Shown here: piece by piece, positions 30,872-41,396 of the stretch | Position numbering within the stretch: position 1 is the stretch's first letter | Layout: every line of letters starts with the position of its first letter | Source of the DNA: Sycon ciliatum | Taxonomy: Eukaryota > Porifera > Calcarea > Leucosolenida > Sycettidae | Assembly (NCBI RefSeq): GCF_964019385.1 | Contig: NC_088655.1 | Span: forward strand, 17,501-81,500 | Direction: 5' to 3' | Length of the DNA: 64,000 bases | Notes under the pieces: generated by a model | What the model was told of the DNA's origin: nothing | Seen by the model: only the letters and a program-made list of their open reading frames with translations | The model's database searches: none | Made by a program: the position numbers and the translations under genes

Positions 30872-32017
30872 TTATGTGTTGCAAAAGAGGCTGCGAAGAG
30901 TACTGTTGAACATTGCAAAGGAGGCTGCCTGGCGGCATGCTGCTGGAAGCGAATTCCACCTGTCAGCAGCCAGGTGAGGCAAAGCATAGAAACCGTACCG
31001 TGACGAAGCATTAGGCAGGGCTAAAGCCAGGGCGGACTGTCCCCTGGTCAAGGCATTGGTATGGTTGCTATTTGATCTAAGTACAAAAAGCTCGGCAAGT
31101 AGAGGGCTGCGGCGGCCATGCACACATTTATAGACAAGGCAAAATATCTTTAGGTTATAACGGATGGCGACAGGAATAATTTTGTGGCGTTGACAAATGG
31201 TGGCGGTTGGGTGGCATGGTGGGTAGCCAAATGTTATCCTGAGGCTACGTTTGAAGCATCGAATGAGTGTGTTGTATAGGGTTGCTGATATCGTGTGAAC
31301 GTAGCAGTTGCTGGCGTACTCCATGGTGGATTGGATAATGCTTAGGTAAAAGGAACGTTGTGCCTGGGTGGTGATGTGATGTCGTATTCTGCGGAATGCG
31401 GCCAGCTTACGGTTGACGTCAGCAACAACTTTCCCGACCTGCTCCTTGAAGGCAAGGTGCTGGTCGACTAGCACTCCAAGGTAACGGACACACTGGGAAG
31501 GGGATACTGGGAAGTTACCACAGATGACAGTGAAGGTAGGTGGAAATGGGGTTGTCTTCCGGCGGACGATTAATAGTTGAGTTTTGTCGGGGTTCAGTAG
31601 GAGGCCCAGTTCCGTGAGGTGTGATTTAACCGCATCGAAGCTCTCTGATAGTCGGTCCTGTATCGTGTTGATGCAGTTGCTCGATGCGTAGAGTCCTATA
31701 TCGTCGGCGTAGAGTATGTTAGATGTGTGAGTTGGTGTGACGTCTGTTACGTGTCTTGTGTAGATTGTGAAAAGAACGGGGCCCAGGACAGAGCCTTGAG
31801 GTACCCCTCGACTACAGGTCACGGAGTCGCCGGATGTTTTTGTGGAGGGGTTCGTCACTGTCTGTCGACGAGCGCTTAGATAGGAGGCGAACCAAGACAG
31901 TGCTGTGCCACAAATACCGCAGGAGTAGAGCTCGTTGATGAGTGGCTGGTGCTTGACCCGGTCGAACGCCTTGCTCATGTCCAAGAATAACACTCCGGTG
32001 TTCTGACCGTCATCCAA
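30872..32017 (-). pseudogene. LINE-4 ORF2, second part (RT palm to C-terminus)
   Basis: Same frame as 32024-33928, separated only by TAA 32024-32026. RT motifs: VLFLDMSKAFDRVKHQPL, CSRGVPQGSVLGPVLF and the catalytic YADDIGLYAS. Thumb QRSFYLSIIQSTMEYASNCY and the CR1-type end YGFYALPHLAADRWNSLP follow. Apart from the one stop, the whole ORF2 of about 1020 codons is open, so this is a young copy. Confidence 0.9.
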
Positions 32018-32023
32018 GCGTTG

Positions 32024-33928
32024 TTACTTTGATATAGCCAGTGAAAGTGCATCCTCTGTGGAATGATCAGAGCGGTAGGCGAACTGTTGGGGAGGAAGAA
32101 TGTTGAGCTCTGGGTGGGTGTTGATATAGCGCTGCAGTTGATGAAGGACGATCTTTTCTAGAAGCTTGGATACGATGGGGAGTAGAGATATGGGGCGATA
32201 GTTAGAGGGACATTCTGGATTGCCTTTCTTGAAGAGGGGGAATACAGACGCTACTTTATATATGTCTGGAAAGGAACCGAGGGAGAGTGATTCGTTGAAA
32301 ATGAGACAGAGGGGACCGGCTAGTTCTTCTGCACAGATCTTCAGAGGAAGGGGTGGGAGTTCGTCGGATCCGGTGGATTTGAAAGGGGAGATCTTCTTGA
32401 GGAGCTTGCTGACTTCAGTGGTAGTGACAGGGGTGAAATTTGCGAAACTGGTGAGCTGTCGGGGGCCTTGGGGGATTTGCAGGGAAGGAGGTCGCTCTGG
32501 GTCAGAGACGACCGATCCAAAGAAGTTGGTGAGGCTGGAAACGTCGGCTTTGAGAGGTGTTGGAGTGGTGTTCCGACCAAGGAGTTTGTTGAGCAGTTTC
32601 CATTGGCGGCGAGGATCATTTCGGCAGTCTGAGAACTCCCTTACTAAATATTGATTCTTTAGGCGTTTGTTAAGCAGCGTGCCTTCTCTTCTTGCTGCAC
32701 GGTACAGTTGCAAGAGCTGGGTGTCAGTCGGGTTTCTCATAACCGCGCGGTGAAGATGTTTGCGACGGTGGAAGAGATTTGTTAGCGCTGGTGTACACCA
32801 CGGGGATGGCTTAGGTTTCCGTGATTTCTGACTGCGACAGGGCCGTAGTGGACACAGCGTGTTTACGGCCAACAGGACGCTGTCGCGAAACGCTGATGCT
32901 GATTCATCCAGCGATTGGGAGGTGCCGCTCGTCGATTCGGCCACATTCTTTGCGATTTCTGTTTTCAGCATATCAGGGCTGATTGAAGACAGAGTTGGTC
33001 GGCGGATATGTCGTATCCCTGTAGTTGCGGGTGATGAAGCTCTACCAGGGGCGCTGTAGGAGAAAGTTACAAGGTGATGATCACTGACGTCTACTACGGG
33101 ATGTACAGCTTGGTTCCAGATGAAAGCTCTGGAACTGCCTGGCGCACGACCTAGCAACTGTTGATCGACCAGTACAACGTCTAGACATGATTGGCTGGGG
33201 AATCGTGTGGGAGAGGAGATTATGTTCTCAAGGTGAAGTGAGCTGCAGAACTCTTTGAAATGGTGAAGGTGGGATGTGGGTGGTGTTCGCAGTGTGTCAC
33301 AGTTTAGGTCACCCAGAACAATCATCGGTGCACGTGGGTTGTAGAGATGATCGGCGGTATCTGTAAGAAGCTGCCAAAAGCCCACAGTGTTGTTTGGGGG
33401 CCTGTAGACACAGGTCAGTGTAAGCTGGTCAGTTTTTGTGGTCTGCACCACAATGCACAAGACTTCAAGCTGGTTTGGATTTGGGAAGGTGATGGCAGTG
33501 ACAGTGAGTGAGTGCCTGACATAAAAACATATTCCTCCACCTTGCTGGCTAGTCCTGTCAGATCTAAGTATAGAGTAGCCAGGTATTGCAACTAGGGCAT
33601 CGCTTATAGTGTCATTGAGCCAAGTTTCAGTAATGGCTAATACATCTAGGTTAAAATTATGCAAAACGTGGTGGACTTCTTCAACTTTGTTCCTGAGGCT
33701 GCAAATGTTGAGGGTTCCTACATTAAGGCTAGTGTGGGGTAACTTACAAGTGTTTGATGGAGGAGGAGGGGAGAGTGGTGGCTGCACGCCTGTGGCTGTA
33801 GACCGGTTAGAAGCTGCCCTTGCGTCTGCGGATCCGCTTGAGGAGGTTTTCGACCTCTTTCGCACTGACTTCGTTAGCCCACGTGACCTGTGGGTCTGTG
33901 TCGTTGTTCTGGCATTCCGAGGTGGCAC
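32024..33928 (-). pseudogene. LINE-4 ORF2, first part (APE endonuclease and RT fingers)
   Basis: ATG at 33926-33928. Basic Ser/Thr-rich leader, then APE endonuclease: VGTLNICSLRNKVEEV, LAITETWLNDT, IVLGDLNCD and DVSDHHLVTFSY. Linker with SPWCTPALTNLFHRRKHLHR. RT start: VASVFPLFKKGNPECPSNYR, PISLLPIVSKLLEKIV and QFAYRSDHSTEDAL. The N-terminal 40 codons overlap the end of ORF1 in another frame, as in other CR1-type elements. Confidence 0.9.
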
Positions 33929-34442
33929 TGTTACCTGGGCGAAAGGAGTTCTTTCCCCTCTTCACTGGAGTAAAGCCATCGTCTTCAGTGTCCGGTGATG
34001 GGTGTGTGGTTTTCCCCCTGGAGGTGGCCAGAGCAGTCGTCGGCGTGACTGGGGTGCAGGCGACTGTGTTGGCGGCTGGCGACGCTGCTGGCTTCGCTGG
34101 GGTCAAGCTTGTGTGCGGTACTGCGGCTGCGACCACCTCAGTGCTGGCAGGTGGTGCGCGTGCGGTTGGACTTTGCAGGGCTTGACTGTACGTGTTTGGT
34201 GGTGGTACAGCTACAACTACCTCCGTGCTGGCAGACGGGCCTTGACTGCACGCCTCCCCAGCTGGTGGCGGTGTGCATGTCGTGGATGTCTCAACTACCT
34301 CCGTGCTGCCAGACGGGCCTTGACTACACGCCTCCCCAGCTGGTGGTGGTGGGGCTCGCCCTGTACGGGGTGGTGCACGTGCGTTTATGCCCTTATTTGG
34401 GCATTGTGCTGCGAGGTGGTCAGGGTTGTTGCACACATTACA
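33807..34442 (-). CDS. LINE-4 ORF1, C-terminal part with zinc knuckle
   Basis: Minus strand: CNVCNNPDHLAAQCP is a CCHC zinc knuckle. It is followed by a Pro/Ala/Thr-rich tail containing near-repeats of PPPAGEACSQGPS.STEVV (three units) and a basic end RIRRRKGSF. ORF1 proteins coat LINE RNA. The N-terminal part is at 34705-35253; the 262-bp insertion at 34443-34704 separates the halves within the knuckle. Confidence 0.65.
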   Translation of the reverse strand, partial: CNVCNNPDHLAAQCPNKGINARAPPRTGRAPPPPAGEACSQGPSGSTEVVETSTTCTPPPAGEACSQGPSASTEVVVAVPPPNTYSQALQSPTARAPPASTEVVAAAVPHTSLTPAKPAASPAANTVACTPVTPTTALATSRGKTTHPSPDTEDDGFTPVKRGKNSFRPGNSATSECQNNDTDPQVTWANEVSAKEVENLLKRIRRRKGSF

Positions 34443-34704
34443 GTAGTAGATCTACTCACTAGATCTAAGACTCTAACCCAGACGAATGCATGATGAAAAA
34501 AGAGAAAATAATAAGGCACCCATTTTTATAGTCCAGGGGATGGCCCACGCCTGATAAAAAGAATAAACAGAGAAAACTCGGAAAAAAGACAGTTCAATAA
34601 CTTCAATTGCACACTGATCACTAAAGAAGAAGATGAGTCCGTCTATGAGGAAAGCCGAGCCTCAACCACCTCCAGACCAGTATTGTCTGGGTTGAGATGG
34701 ATGC
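34443..34704. mobile_element. 262-bp insertion in LINE-4 ORF1 with 16-bp target duplication
   Basis: Flanked by TGTTGCACACATTACA (34427-34442) and TGTTGCACACATTGCA (34705-34720), one mismatch. Removing the insertion and one copy joins the two halves of the zinc-knuckle coding sequence. No ORF, no TIR and no poly(A) seen; an 8-bp TAGATCTA-like palindrome is near the left end. A long target duplication suggests target-primed reverse transcription (SINE-like). Confidence 0.6.
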
Positions 34705-35253
34705 TGTTGCACACATTGCAAGTACGCACCTGGCCATCGTAGCGTACGCGTACAGTCAGCCCGCCCTGGGTTTTTATGACGGACGGGATGTGGGTGCCCT
34801 TGTTTAGCTTGAAGGTCAAATGTCGTATACCCGTAGCAACTCTCAAGCCAGATTTCGTGACAATGTGCCCATGCCGTACTCCCTGCGTGCCTGCGCATGT
34901 CCCGTACCCCGCCAAACAGACAATGAGATCTTGGTCAGAGACCCAGATTGGTGCATCCAAGACTCTGATTTCAACCAGGGGTTCCGTGAAAAAATGGACA
35001 AGAATGGCGGTTCCGTCCAACTCAATGCCGTGATCTGCCATGGCCATCGCACTCTCGTTGGACAGGAAAGTTACAATGCATCGACTATTTGCACTTGTCT
35101 GTACCGATAGGAGGTCATCATAGCCGGAGGCCGCGATCGCCTCAGCCACAACCAAGATTTTGATGTTCCGGGGCAGACAAACTTCACGGAGTTCTGCTTC
35201 AGCTGTTCAGCAGGCACATCTTTCCAGACTGGAAACGTTTCCTCGTTGTTCAT
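34705..35253 (-). pseudogene. LINE-4 ORF1, N-terminal part
   Basis: Starts at ATG 35251-35253 (MNNEETFPVWKDVPAEQL), with a frame change near 35155. It has an RRM-like region (ANSRCIVTFLSNESAMAMAD, then VEIRVLDAPIWVSDQDLIVC) and ends at GGLTVRVRYDGQVRTCNVCN, where the insertion cuts the zinc knuckle. Similar ORF1 layouts (RRM-like fold plus CCHC knuckle) occur in CR1/Jockey-type LINEs. Confidence 0.6.
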
Positions 35254-35337
35254 TTCTTGATTCCTGATAGACTGGACTTATGACATATGAAATTGGCAGG
35301 CAAAACGATTAAGGAAAAAACACACTACAGAGGAGCG

Positions 35338-38300
35338 TCAAAAACTGCATCCGACTTGTAAACTGAAAAAAACGTACGGACGAAGAAAGCGGCGATTACG
35401 CCAGAGGACACGGCCACTAGGCATCTTGACGATGTAGTCGCGCCGACTGCCAATTGCGACAATGACGCCACGCATGGACCACAGCTTGGTCTGGTGGTGC
35501 TGAACATCAACGTGGGTGCCAATCCGTAGAGAATGGAGAGAGCGTGCCGATTTGTCATAATGTGTTTTCGGATCTACAGAGTCCACAGCTTCAGCAGACG
35601 CAATCCAGTGTCGATCAAAGCTGGCACGGTGGGCGAACACAAACGACTGGAGGGACTGACGGAACACCACTTGGGCGGGGCTGCTGCCATTAGGGCGGGG
35701 AGTATTGCGCCACTCCAACAGGCCGCGTTGGAAGGAGTCTACATCCAGATCTCCATTCCGGGTGGTCTTCTCAATGAGCAGTTTCACTGCTTTCACTGCT
35801 GATTCCGCATGGCCATTGGATTGAGGGTAGTGTGGGGTGGAAAAGCACTGTTCCACACCCCAACGCTCACAGAACTCACGTACACGGGAAGCGGCAAACT
35901 GCGGGCCTCCATCAGTGAATATCTTGCGCGGTACGCCAACATCTGCGAACCAACGGCGGAAGTGACAAATGATGTCATGGGAGGTAGCGGTACGGCCAAT
36001 TCGAGCTACACACGGCCAGCCGGACAGACGGTCAGAATATACCAGGAACTGCCAGCCTTGACAGGAGAAGAGATCTGAGCTGGCATACTCGAATGGAAAT
36101 GTCGGCTGTGGCTCGCGCATCAATGGCTCCTTCTGCTGCGAACGTTGGAGCTCACGACAGACAGGGCAGGCACGGATCAGGGCTGTGATGTCATCACTCA
36201 TCCTCGGCCAGCAAACCACTTGACGCGCACGATGCTTGGTACGTTCCAGGCCCTGGTGAGACGAATGCAGGTCAGTCAGTACACGGCATTGTAGAGACTT
36301 GGGCACAACAAGACGAGAGCCACGGAGAACGATGCCGTTATCCAGGGTGAGGTGCTCACGGCCATTCCAATACGGAGCGAGAGCAGGTGGCATGTGACGT
36401 CTGGCAGAAGGGAAGCCGTCACGAATATATGAGACTAACTGCACGTAATCAACGTCAGACTGAGCGGCATCGCGGAGCTCGTGGAACGGAAGACCAAATA
36501 GTGCTGATCCGGAGTCATCCTGCTGAAGGCATGCACGGATGGCTTGTCCAGATAGCGAGTCGGCTTCTCCCAGGAGATCATCGGCAACCGGGTTCTGCAC
36601 TGGAGCACGCGACAAGGCGTCAGCAAAGGCATGCTCAGAGCCCTTGCGCCACGAGACGTCGAATTGATAGAGTTGTACCTTGGTCATCAGACGTTGGAGC
36701 CGAGGATTCTCAACCTGGTCCAGTGTGTAGGTGTTCAATATTGGAACAAGGGGCTGATGGTCAACAACTACATGAAACGACATGCCAGCAAGATAGGTGT
36801 GGCATTTTCGGATGGCCCAGGCGACACCCAACATCTCCAGTTCGATCATTGCGTACCGGGATTCGGTGTCGGTGATGAATCTGCTGCCGCACTGAATGAG
36901 GCGCCACGAATTATTCTGGTACTGCCAGAGGCCAAATCCGAGACCCTTGGTCCTAGCGGCGTCACACTCGAAACGTGTCTGTGCTGACGGGTCGAAGAAG
37001 GCCAATAACGGTGGGTCAACAAGTGCTTGCTTCACAGCGTCCATAGCGACTGTGTGCTCGGGCAGCCAGAGGAACTCATTCTTGGCTTTCAGCAGACCGC
37101 GGAGAGGCGCTGCGTGTTCGGCGATGGTTGAGCTGAAATCACTGCACTGGTTGACGAGACCCATGAATGATCGCAAGTCAGTGCGATTGGCAGGGATCTC
37201 GAAGTCGGTGATAGCGCGGGTCTTGTCCTGGTCTGTCTTCCAGCCGGACTTGTTTATCACGTAGCCGCAGAAATTGATCTCGGTCTCGGCGAAAGCAAAC
37301 TTCTTGGCTGACAGGGTGATACCATACCGACGAGCGCGTTGAAGAACTTCACGAGTTCGTTCCAGGTGCTGCTCAAAGGAATCAGTGAAGACCAGGCAGT
37401 CATCCACGACCTTGGAGAATTGCTCAATACCAGCGAATGCTGCATCGGTCCGCTGGTTGAATTCGTCGCCAGCAGAAATCAGACCTTGTGGGTTCCGCAG
37501 GTACTGATATCTGCCCCACTGTGTGATGAATGTGGTCAAGCTTCTGGACTCCTCGTCCAAGGGGACCTGCCAGTAGCCGTGGCGAGCATCCAGCTTGGTA
37601 AAATACTGGGCGTTACCAAGGTTAGAAACAACATCGCGAGGTGCGCGCATGGGATGCGCGGGCCGGGCGACTTGCTTGTTAAGCTTAGTGAAATCCACCG
37701 TCATCCGGACTTCTCCAGTGCCTTTCTTTTCGGCTATGACGATGGGGTGACACCACTCCGTTGGCTCTGAGACCGGTGCGATGATGCCATCTGCGACCAT
37801 CTTGTCCAGCTGGAGTTTCACCTGGTCACGATGGGCGTAAGGTAACCAACGGGCATTGTTCAACTTGAACGGCTGGGCGTCAGGCGCGTGTTGGTTGTGC
37901 ATCGGCTGACCGTCCATGGGTCGGAGCGTGTCCTCTGCAAATACGTCAGCGAACTCGTCGAGGAGGTCCTGGCGGATACGTACACGCTGGTCTGGTGTAG
38001 GGTTGCTGTGCTCTGCGGAACGGGATGTCCCTTGTGTCACTGAAGCGATCTGTGGCCAGTTAGGCGGCAAGAAACCTAACGCCTTGAGCGATGAGCGCGA
38101 CAGCAATGCGCTACTGAGTTCGTCGTACACATGTAGACGAGTGGTGTGCGTGACATCACGAGCGACAACCCTGGCGGGAACAGTTCCCAAGCTGGTCAAT
38201 GGCTGACCGTTCACGGCGACAACATGGTCGGGGTCAGGTTCCAGATCAGCTACACTGCCACCAAGTCTGCGGAGATGACTAGCACCAATAGCATCAACAT

Positions 38301-38571
38301 CCGAGCCAGTGTCTGGCAACCACTCTAACGTGCACGACCGGTCGTTGTCGTCAAGACGTGTTGACAGCATCACTTTGTCACCAGCCTGCACTGCTAGAAT
38401 GGTGAGGCATTCAATGGTCTTGCGGCACATTGCCGTGAAGTGGTCCCTGCCCTTGCACTTACGGCACTCTTTGCCCTTGGCAGGACACATTGACTTCGTG
38501 TGCTGGGATCGTCCGCACTGCGAGCACTTAGCCGGCTTGTCAGCTGCAGCAGATTTCGGCTTACTAACCAA
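35338..38571 (-). CDS. GypC pol polyprotein (protease, RT, RNase H, integrase)
   Basis: Intact frame of 1077 codons. Two zinc knuckles (CSQCGRSQHTKSMCP and CRKCKGRDHFTAMC) near residues 16-50. Protease WLPDTGSDVDAI near 83-95. RT: VRMTVDFTKLNKQ, KLDARHGYWQVPLDEE, then VVDDCLVF at the active site. RNase H: FECDAARTKGLGFGL, MIELEMLGVAWAI, VDHQPLVPIL and FADALSRAP. Integrase: HSSHQGLERTKHR with CPVCREL, then aspartates in ASSDLFS and FTDGGPQFA and glutamate in NGHAESAVKAVK. All catalytic residues are present. It overlaps gag in a different frame, so a ribosomal frameshift is expected. The full length and lack of stops fit a recently active element. Confidence 0.92.
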   Translation of the reverse strand: MVSKPKSAAADKPAKCSQCGRSQHTKSMCPAKGKECRKCKGRDHFTAMCRKTIECLTILAVQAGDKVMLSTRLDDNDRSCTLEWLPDTGSDVDAIGASHLRRLGGSVADLEPDPDHVVAVNGQPLTSLGTVPARVVARDVTHTTRLHVYDELSSALLSRSSLKALGFLPPNWPQIASVTQGTSRSAEHSNPTPDQRVRIRQDLLDEFADVFAEDTLRPMDGQPMHNQHAPDAQPFKLNNARWLPYAHRDQVKLQLDKMVADGIIAPVSEPTEWCHPIVIAEKKGTGEVRMTVDFTKLNKQVARPAHPMRAPRDVVSNLGNAQYFTKLDARHGYWQVPLDEESRSLTTFITQWGRYQYLRNPQGLISAGDEFNQRTDAAFAGIEQFSKVVDDCLVFTDSFEQHLERTREVLQRARRYGITLSAKKFAFAETEINFCGYVINKSGWKTDQDKTRAITDFEIPANRTDLRSFMGLVNQCSDFSSTIAEHAAPLRGLLKAKNEFLWLPEHTVAMDAVKQALVDPPLLAFFDPSAQTRFECDAARTKGLGFGLWQYQNNSWRLIQCGSRFITDTESRYAMIELEMLGVAWAIRKCHTYLAGMSFHVVVDHQPLVPILNTYTLDQVENPRLQRLMTKVQLYQFDVSWRKGSEHAFADALSRAPVQNPVADDLLGEADSLSGQAIRACLQQDDSGSALFGLPFHELRDAAQSDVDYVQLVSYIRDGFPSARRHMPPALAPYWNGREHLTLDNGIVLRGSRLVVPKSLQCRVLTDLHSSHQGLERTKHRARQVVCWPRMSDDITALIRACPVCRELQRSQQKEPLMREPQPTFPFEYASSDLFSCQGWQFLVYSDRLSGWPCVARIGRTATSHDIICHFRRWFADVGVPRKIFTDGGPQFAASRVREFCERWGVEQCFSTPHYPQSNGHAESAVKAVKLLIEKTTRNGDLDVDSFQRGLLEWRNTPRPNGSSPAQVVFRQSLQSFVFAHRASFDRHWIASAEAVDSVDPKTHYDKSARSLHSLRIGTHVDVQHHQTKLWSMRGVIVAIGSRRDYIVKMPSGRVLWRNRRFLRPYVFFSLQVGCSF

Positions 38572-39425
38572 GCGGATTTGCTGCGTTGATACGATGACCT
38601 TGTTGCGGCATTCACGGATGCCAGTACCATGCCGTCACCGGGATGTTGTGCAGCTTCTTCAGCCCTGCAGATCTTGGCCGCGGTTTCCAGGGTGAGGGAC
38701 GGAGCTGCCAGGAGCTTATGGCGCGTGTCGTCGTTGGCTATGCCAACTACGATGCGGTCTCGCATCATGTCGTCCGTCACCTTGCGGAGGCTCTGGGGAC
38801 AAGTACTGCATAGCTGAGGTGTACATGTGCTGCACAGCTCCATGTCAGGGAAATCGCACTGTGCAAACAGCTCCCTCATTGCAGTAAAGAAGGAATCAAA
38901 TGACTCATTGCGCTGCTGCTTTCTATTGTAAAACGCAATTCGATCTAGGAGGGGGTTCCGTTGGCGTCGGATGTACGCTTTTACTGCTATGATGATCTCC
39001 GAAGCATCGGCACTGTGGGAGATGACAATCACATCTTCGCGCATGAAACGACGAATGTCGGCATCGAACGCCTGGCGAAGAGCGGACACCCGAGTCTCAC
39101 GACTTTGTTTGGCGAGGTGCTGGCACACAGCATAATCTCTCCAAACCTCCTCACATGCCGTGAAATCGGCCATGGTTGCAGTGCTGAGCAACACCGGTCG
39201 CTCGACAGAAATCGGCTTCTGACTGCAGGATGTCGAAGTGCTGGGTGGTGCCTGGTTGTCGCGCGTTGCGTTTTCGACCAGTGTGGTGAGGCGAGTCTCG
39301 CGTGCCTCAGCCGCTTTCATCTGCTGCTGCATCAAGGCGAGCAGGGATACGATTTCAGCACTGATTGGGGAAATTCCAGGTTCCGCAATCACGACAATTA
39401 TACAAATTCTACAACTACAAGACAC
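38394..39425 (-). CDS. GypC gag
   Basis: Frame from ATG 39423-39425. Coiled leader (LLALMQQQMKAAEARETRL), then a capsid-type region FTACEEVWRDYAVCQHLAKQ, RIAFYNRKQQRNESFDSFFT, and VTDDMMRDRIVVGIANDDTR, the MRDRIV motif typical of gag. Family similarity is lost after about 38595, where the pol frame takes over with the zinc knuckles. The true gag end is therefore probably reached by a frame change there, and the last 65 codons of this frame are out of register. Confidence 0.75.
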   Translation of the reverse strand: MSCSCRICIIVVIAEPGISPISAEIVSLLALMQQQMKAAEARETRLTTLVENATRDNQAPPSTSTSCSQKPISVERPVLLSTATMADFTACEEVWRDYAVCQHLAKQSRETRVSALRQAFDADIRRFMREDVIVISHSADASEIIIAVKAYIRRQRNPLLDRIAFYNRKQQRNESFDSFFTAMRELFAQCDFPDMELCSTCTPQLCSTCPQSLRKVTDDMMRDRIVVGIANDDTRHKLLAAPSLTLETAAKICRAEEAAQHPGDGMVLASVNAATRSSYQRSKSAWLVSRNLLQLTSRLSARSADDPSTRSQCVLPRAKSAVSARAGTTSRQCAARPLNASPF

Positions 39426-39515
39426 TTATGCTACACGATCGATCGTTTGAAAATAAAAGGCTACAGAATTCACGGACAACTACAGGCTGTCAAATATTCC
39501 GTACTCAGGTTACTA

Positions 39516-39531
39516 GTAGTTCACTGCGCCA
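39516..39531 (-). promoter_or_regulatory. GypC tRNA primer-binding site
   Basis: Minus strand TGGCGCAGTGAACTAC directly follows the 5' LTR end ...CTAACA. Starts TGG and is adjacent to the LTR as required. tRNA not identified. Confidence 0.65.
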
Positions 39532-39695
39532 TGTTAGGTTCGGTAGACAAGAGACAAGTAGTTTATTGGTTAGAATATACGAAGTAGAAAACTGTTTAGA
39601 TTCAATCTGAAAACGACAGAGAAGACCTTCAAAGATATGCGTGCGTGCATACACAGTAGAGCTAAAGTTGTACGGCATTACGTCATAACATAACA
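39532..39695 (-). repeat. GypC 5' LTR
   Basis: 164 bp, identical to 28993-29156. Followed on the plus strand by GACAG (39696-39700), the right copy of the target duplication. Confidence 0.95.
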
Positions 39696-40230
39696 GACAG
39701 AAGCCATCTAGCTGCCACACAGCGGATCAACGGCCACACTCAAGCAGATGCTGAACAGGACACAGGGCAGCAACAGAGAATGGGCATACTTGGACTGTCT
39801 GCAGAGGCTCACCAACACGCTGGGTCTTGCGAGTACCAAGTAGCAGGAGCCGGACAGAGCCATCGGAGAGCCGGGCAAAGACACGAGAGAGCAGACAAAG
39901 CTCGCCACGGTGATATGTGCCAGAAAGCGCCAGGAGAATTGTAAGGCGCAGAGTAAGCTGCTTGTCTCTGAGATCAGACACATCTGACCATGACCGCAAT
40001 ATATCCAACACCAGCTCAACATCCCATGTGAAGGTGTAGCGAGGCGTAAGCGTGTGGAGATTGTACGCACCATGGAGCGGCTGAACAACAGTAGGGTGAG
40101 AGGCAATTGATGCGCCGTCGACGGGAGGGACCATGGTAAAGAGCGGACAGGTAGCCAGAAATAATGCGGAATGCGCGACCATCCTGGAACTGGTCGGACA
40201 AGAACTCGAGAGCACGAGTCAGTGCGGGAG
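39696..40230 (-). pseudogene. YR-1 tyrosine recombinase (DIRS-like), N-terminal part
   Basis: Minus strand from about 40230: ALTRALEFLSDQFQDGRAFR, IISGYLSALYHG, then TFTWDVELVLDILRSW, QLTLRLTILLALSGTYHRGE (core with the first catalytic arginine region) and LCPVQHLL. This is the recombinase of a DIRS/Ngaro-type retroelement, which integrates by site-specific recombination. A TGA near 39730 and frame changes mark decay. The GypC insertion point follows and the C-terminus is at 28640-28992. No RT or RNase H is seen upstream, where a G-rich tract (40228-40295) begins. Confidence 0.75.
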
Positions 40231-40295
40231 GGGAGGGGGGGGGGTGTTGCGAGGGGGTGTTGTGAGGGGGTGAAGGGGGGGGGGGGGGGAGGGTG
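40228..40295. repeat. G-rich low-complexity tract
   Basis: Plus-strand GGGAGGGGAGGGGGGGGGTG and similar units up to a run of 11 G. It could form G-quadruplexes. Confidence 0.8.
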
Positions 40296-40466
40296 TTGGT
40301 GGTACATGAACACTGCATAACCTGACAGGAATAGGATTTCCTTTGTATCTAATATGCATGCAAAAATTATTACTTGCTGGTTGCTACTTCATGCACCTTC
40401 ATCACCATTTCTGATTTCACTATTAGCTAGTGACTGGCTCTCTGTGTTTTGTTTTGACTTTCTTAG

Positions 40467-40571
40467 AAATGACCGTAGATCAGTGCAACAGTAGTTGCGA
40501 TGCATTACCCAAGATGCCTTGCACTCTTGGATATAAATGTACCGGTCTCGGGCGTAACTATACCTGCAGTC
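40467..40571 (+). CDS. host gene exon: cysteine-rich (EGF-like) module
   Basis: Candidate internal exon of 105 bases. Acceptor TTTGACTTTCTTAG just before 40467 and donor GTGAGTGTT from 40572. Read in the phase 1 frame it encodes MTVDQCNSSCDALPKMPC then TLGYKCTGLGRNYTCS, five cysteines with spacing close to an EGF-like module, and no stop. Both boundaries are phase 1, as in the three FN3-type exons downstream on the same strand, so it probably belongs to the same gene. Not an ORF of any nearby repeat. The exact domain family is uncertain. Confidence 0.55.
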
Positions 40572-41260
40572 GTGAGTGTTCTACTATTCTACTATAATGT
40601 TATTTTTAATCCCAGAGAGGCAGAGTGTTTTGTGTTGTTGAAATAATATTAAAATATTATTTTTAACTAAGGGGCAGCCAACCTTTGAAACAAAAAATTG
40701 AATTGGCATCAATTTTGTCTCATGCTTTACTGGTGTGAATTAGTGACCTTCCTGCCCTCAGCAATATCTGCATTCTCTCACTCGGGAAATGCCTTCAATC
40801 ACGGCTACTTGAATGGCACCTCTCCTTCAAAACCTTTTTCCCGCTTCACCTCAAATGTATTTTACACCATCAGCCCTATGTGTCAATAACGACGACTTTG
40901 CCTCTCTATGCACTCTCTCGTACACACTGCACTTGTATGCATTTCTGCACTCTGGTTGAGGAGAGATGAAGACTTAAGTGCAGCAGATGACGACAGCAAC
41001 GCAGGGTAAAATGAGTTGAGCGAAAGTGACGCAGAATGAACTCCAACAGTGTCTCTTTGTAGAGACACCATGCATAGGATTTTACTACCTTCGTCCAGTC
41101 GATACAAACTCTTCTTGATCTGTTCTAAGTGTTTTCTTATCCATGAAAATCCATGAAGAAGTTTTTGTTTACAGAGGAAGCACATGTACTGTTTCGTCCT
41201 TTGACTCATCAGCGCAGCACAGAGAAAATGTACGTACTATGTATGTACAGAAGCAAAGTC
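40572..41260. other. intron sequence, nothing recognised
   Basis: AT-rich. Short frames without recognisable domains. Confidence 0.35.
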
Positions 41261-41318
41261 GGAAGCTGGGTCGCGACTCTGAGTTTCACGTATTACTCAG
41301 AGTTGCGACACAGCTTCC
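41261..41318. repeat. hairpin 1 (24-bp arms)
   Basis: GGAAGCTGGGTCGCGACTCT... (41261-41284) pairs with 41295-41318, two mismatches, 10-base loop. Confidence 0.85.
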
Positions 41319-41396
41319 AATCTCTCTTGTGTACAAGGCTCTGCCCTACATGGGTATTGAGCACTCTTCGGACAGTGAAGCACACCACTTGATTAC

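Larger units (their letters stand above)
30705..35260 (-). mobile_element. LINE-4, CR1-like, inserted in GypC
   Basis: Minus-strand LINE with ORF1 and ORF2. The 3' end carries GGGTACCCTGTAAAAAG and GGGGATTGCCCTAG (30716-30775, read on the minus strand) and a (TAC)n tail. The 5' end lies near 35260, close to the GypC pol stop. ORF1 holds a 262-bp insertion; ORF2 has a single in-frame stop. Confidence 0.85.

Noticed and set aside
39365-39590. Additional host exon near 39.4 kb
   Set aside because: The region is GypC leader and LTR; the frames there are LTR translations also found at 29.0 kb.
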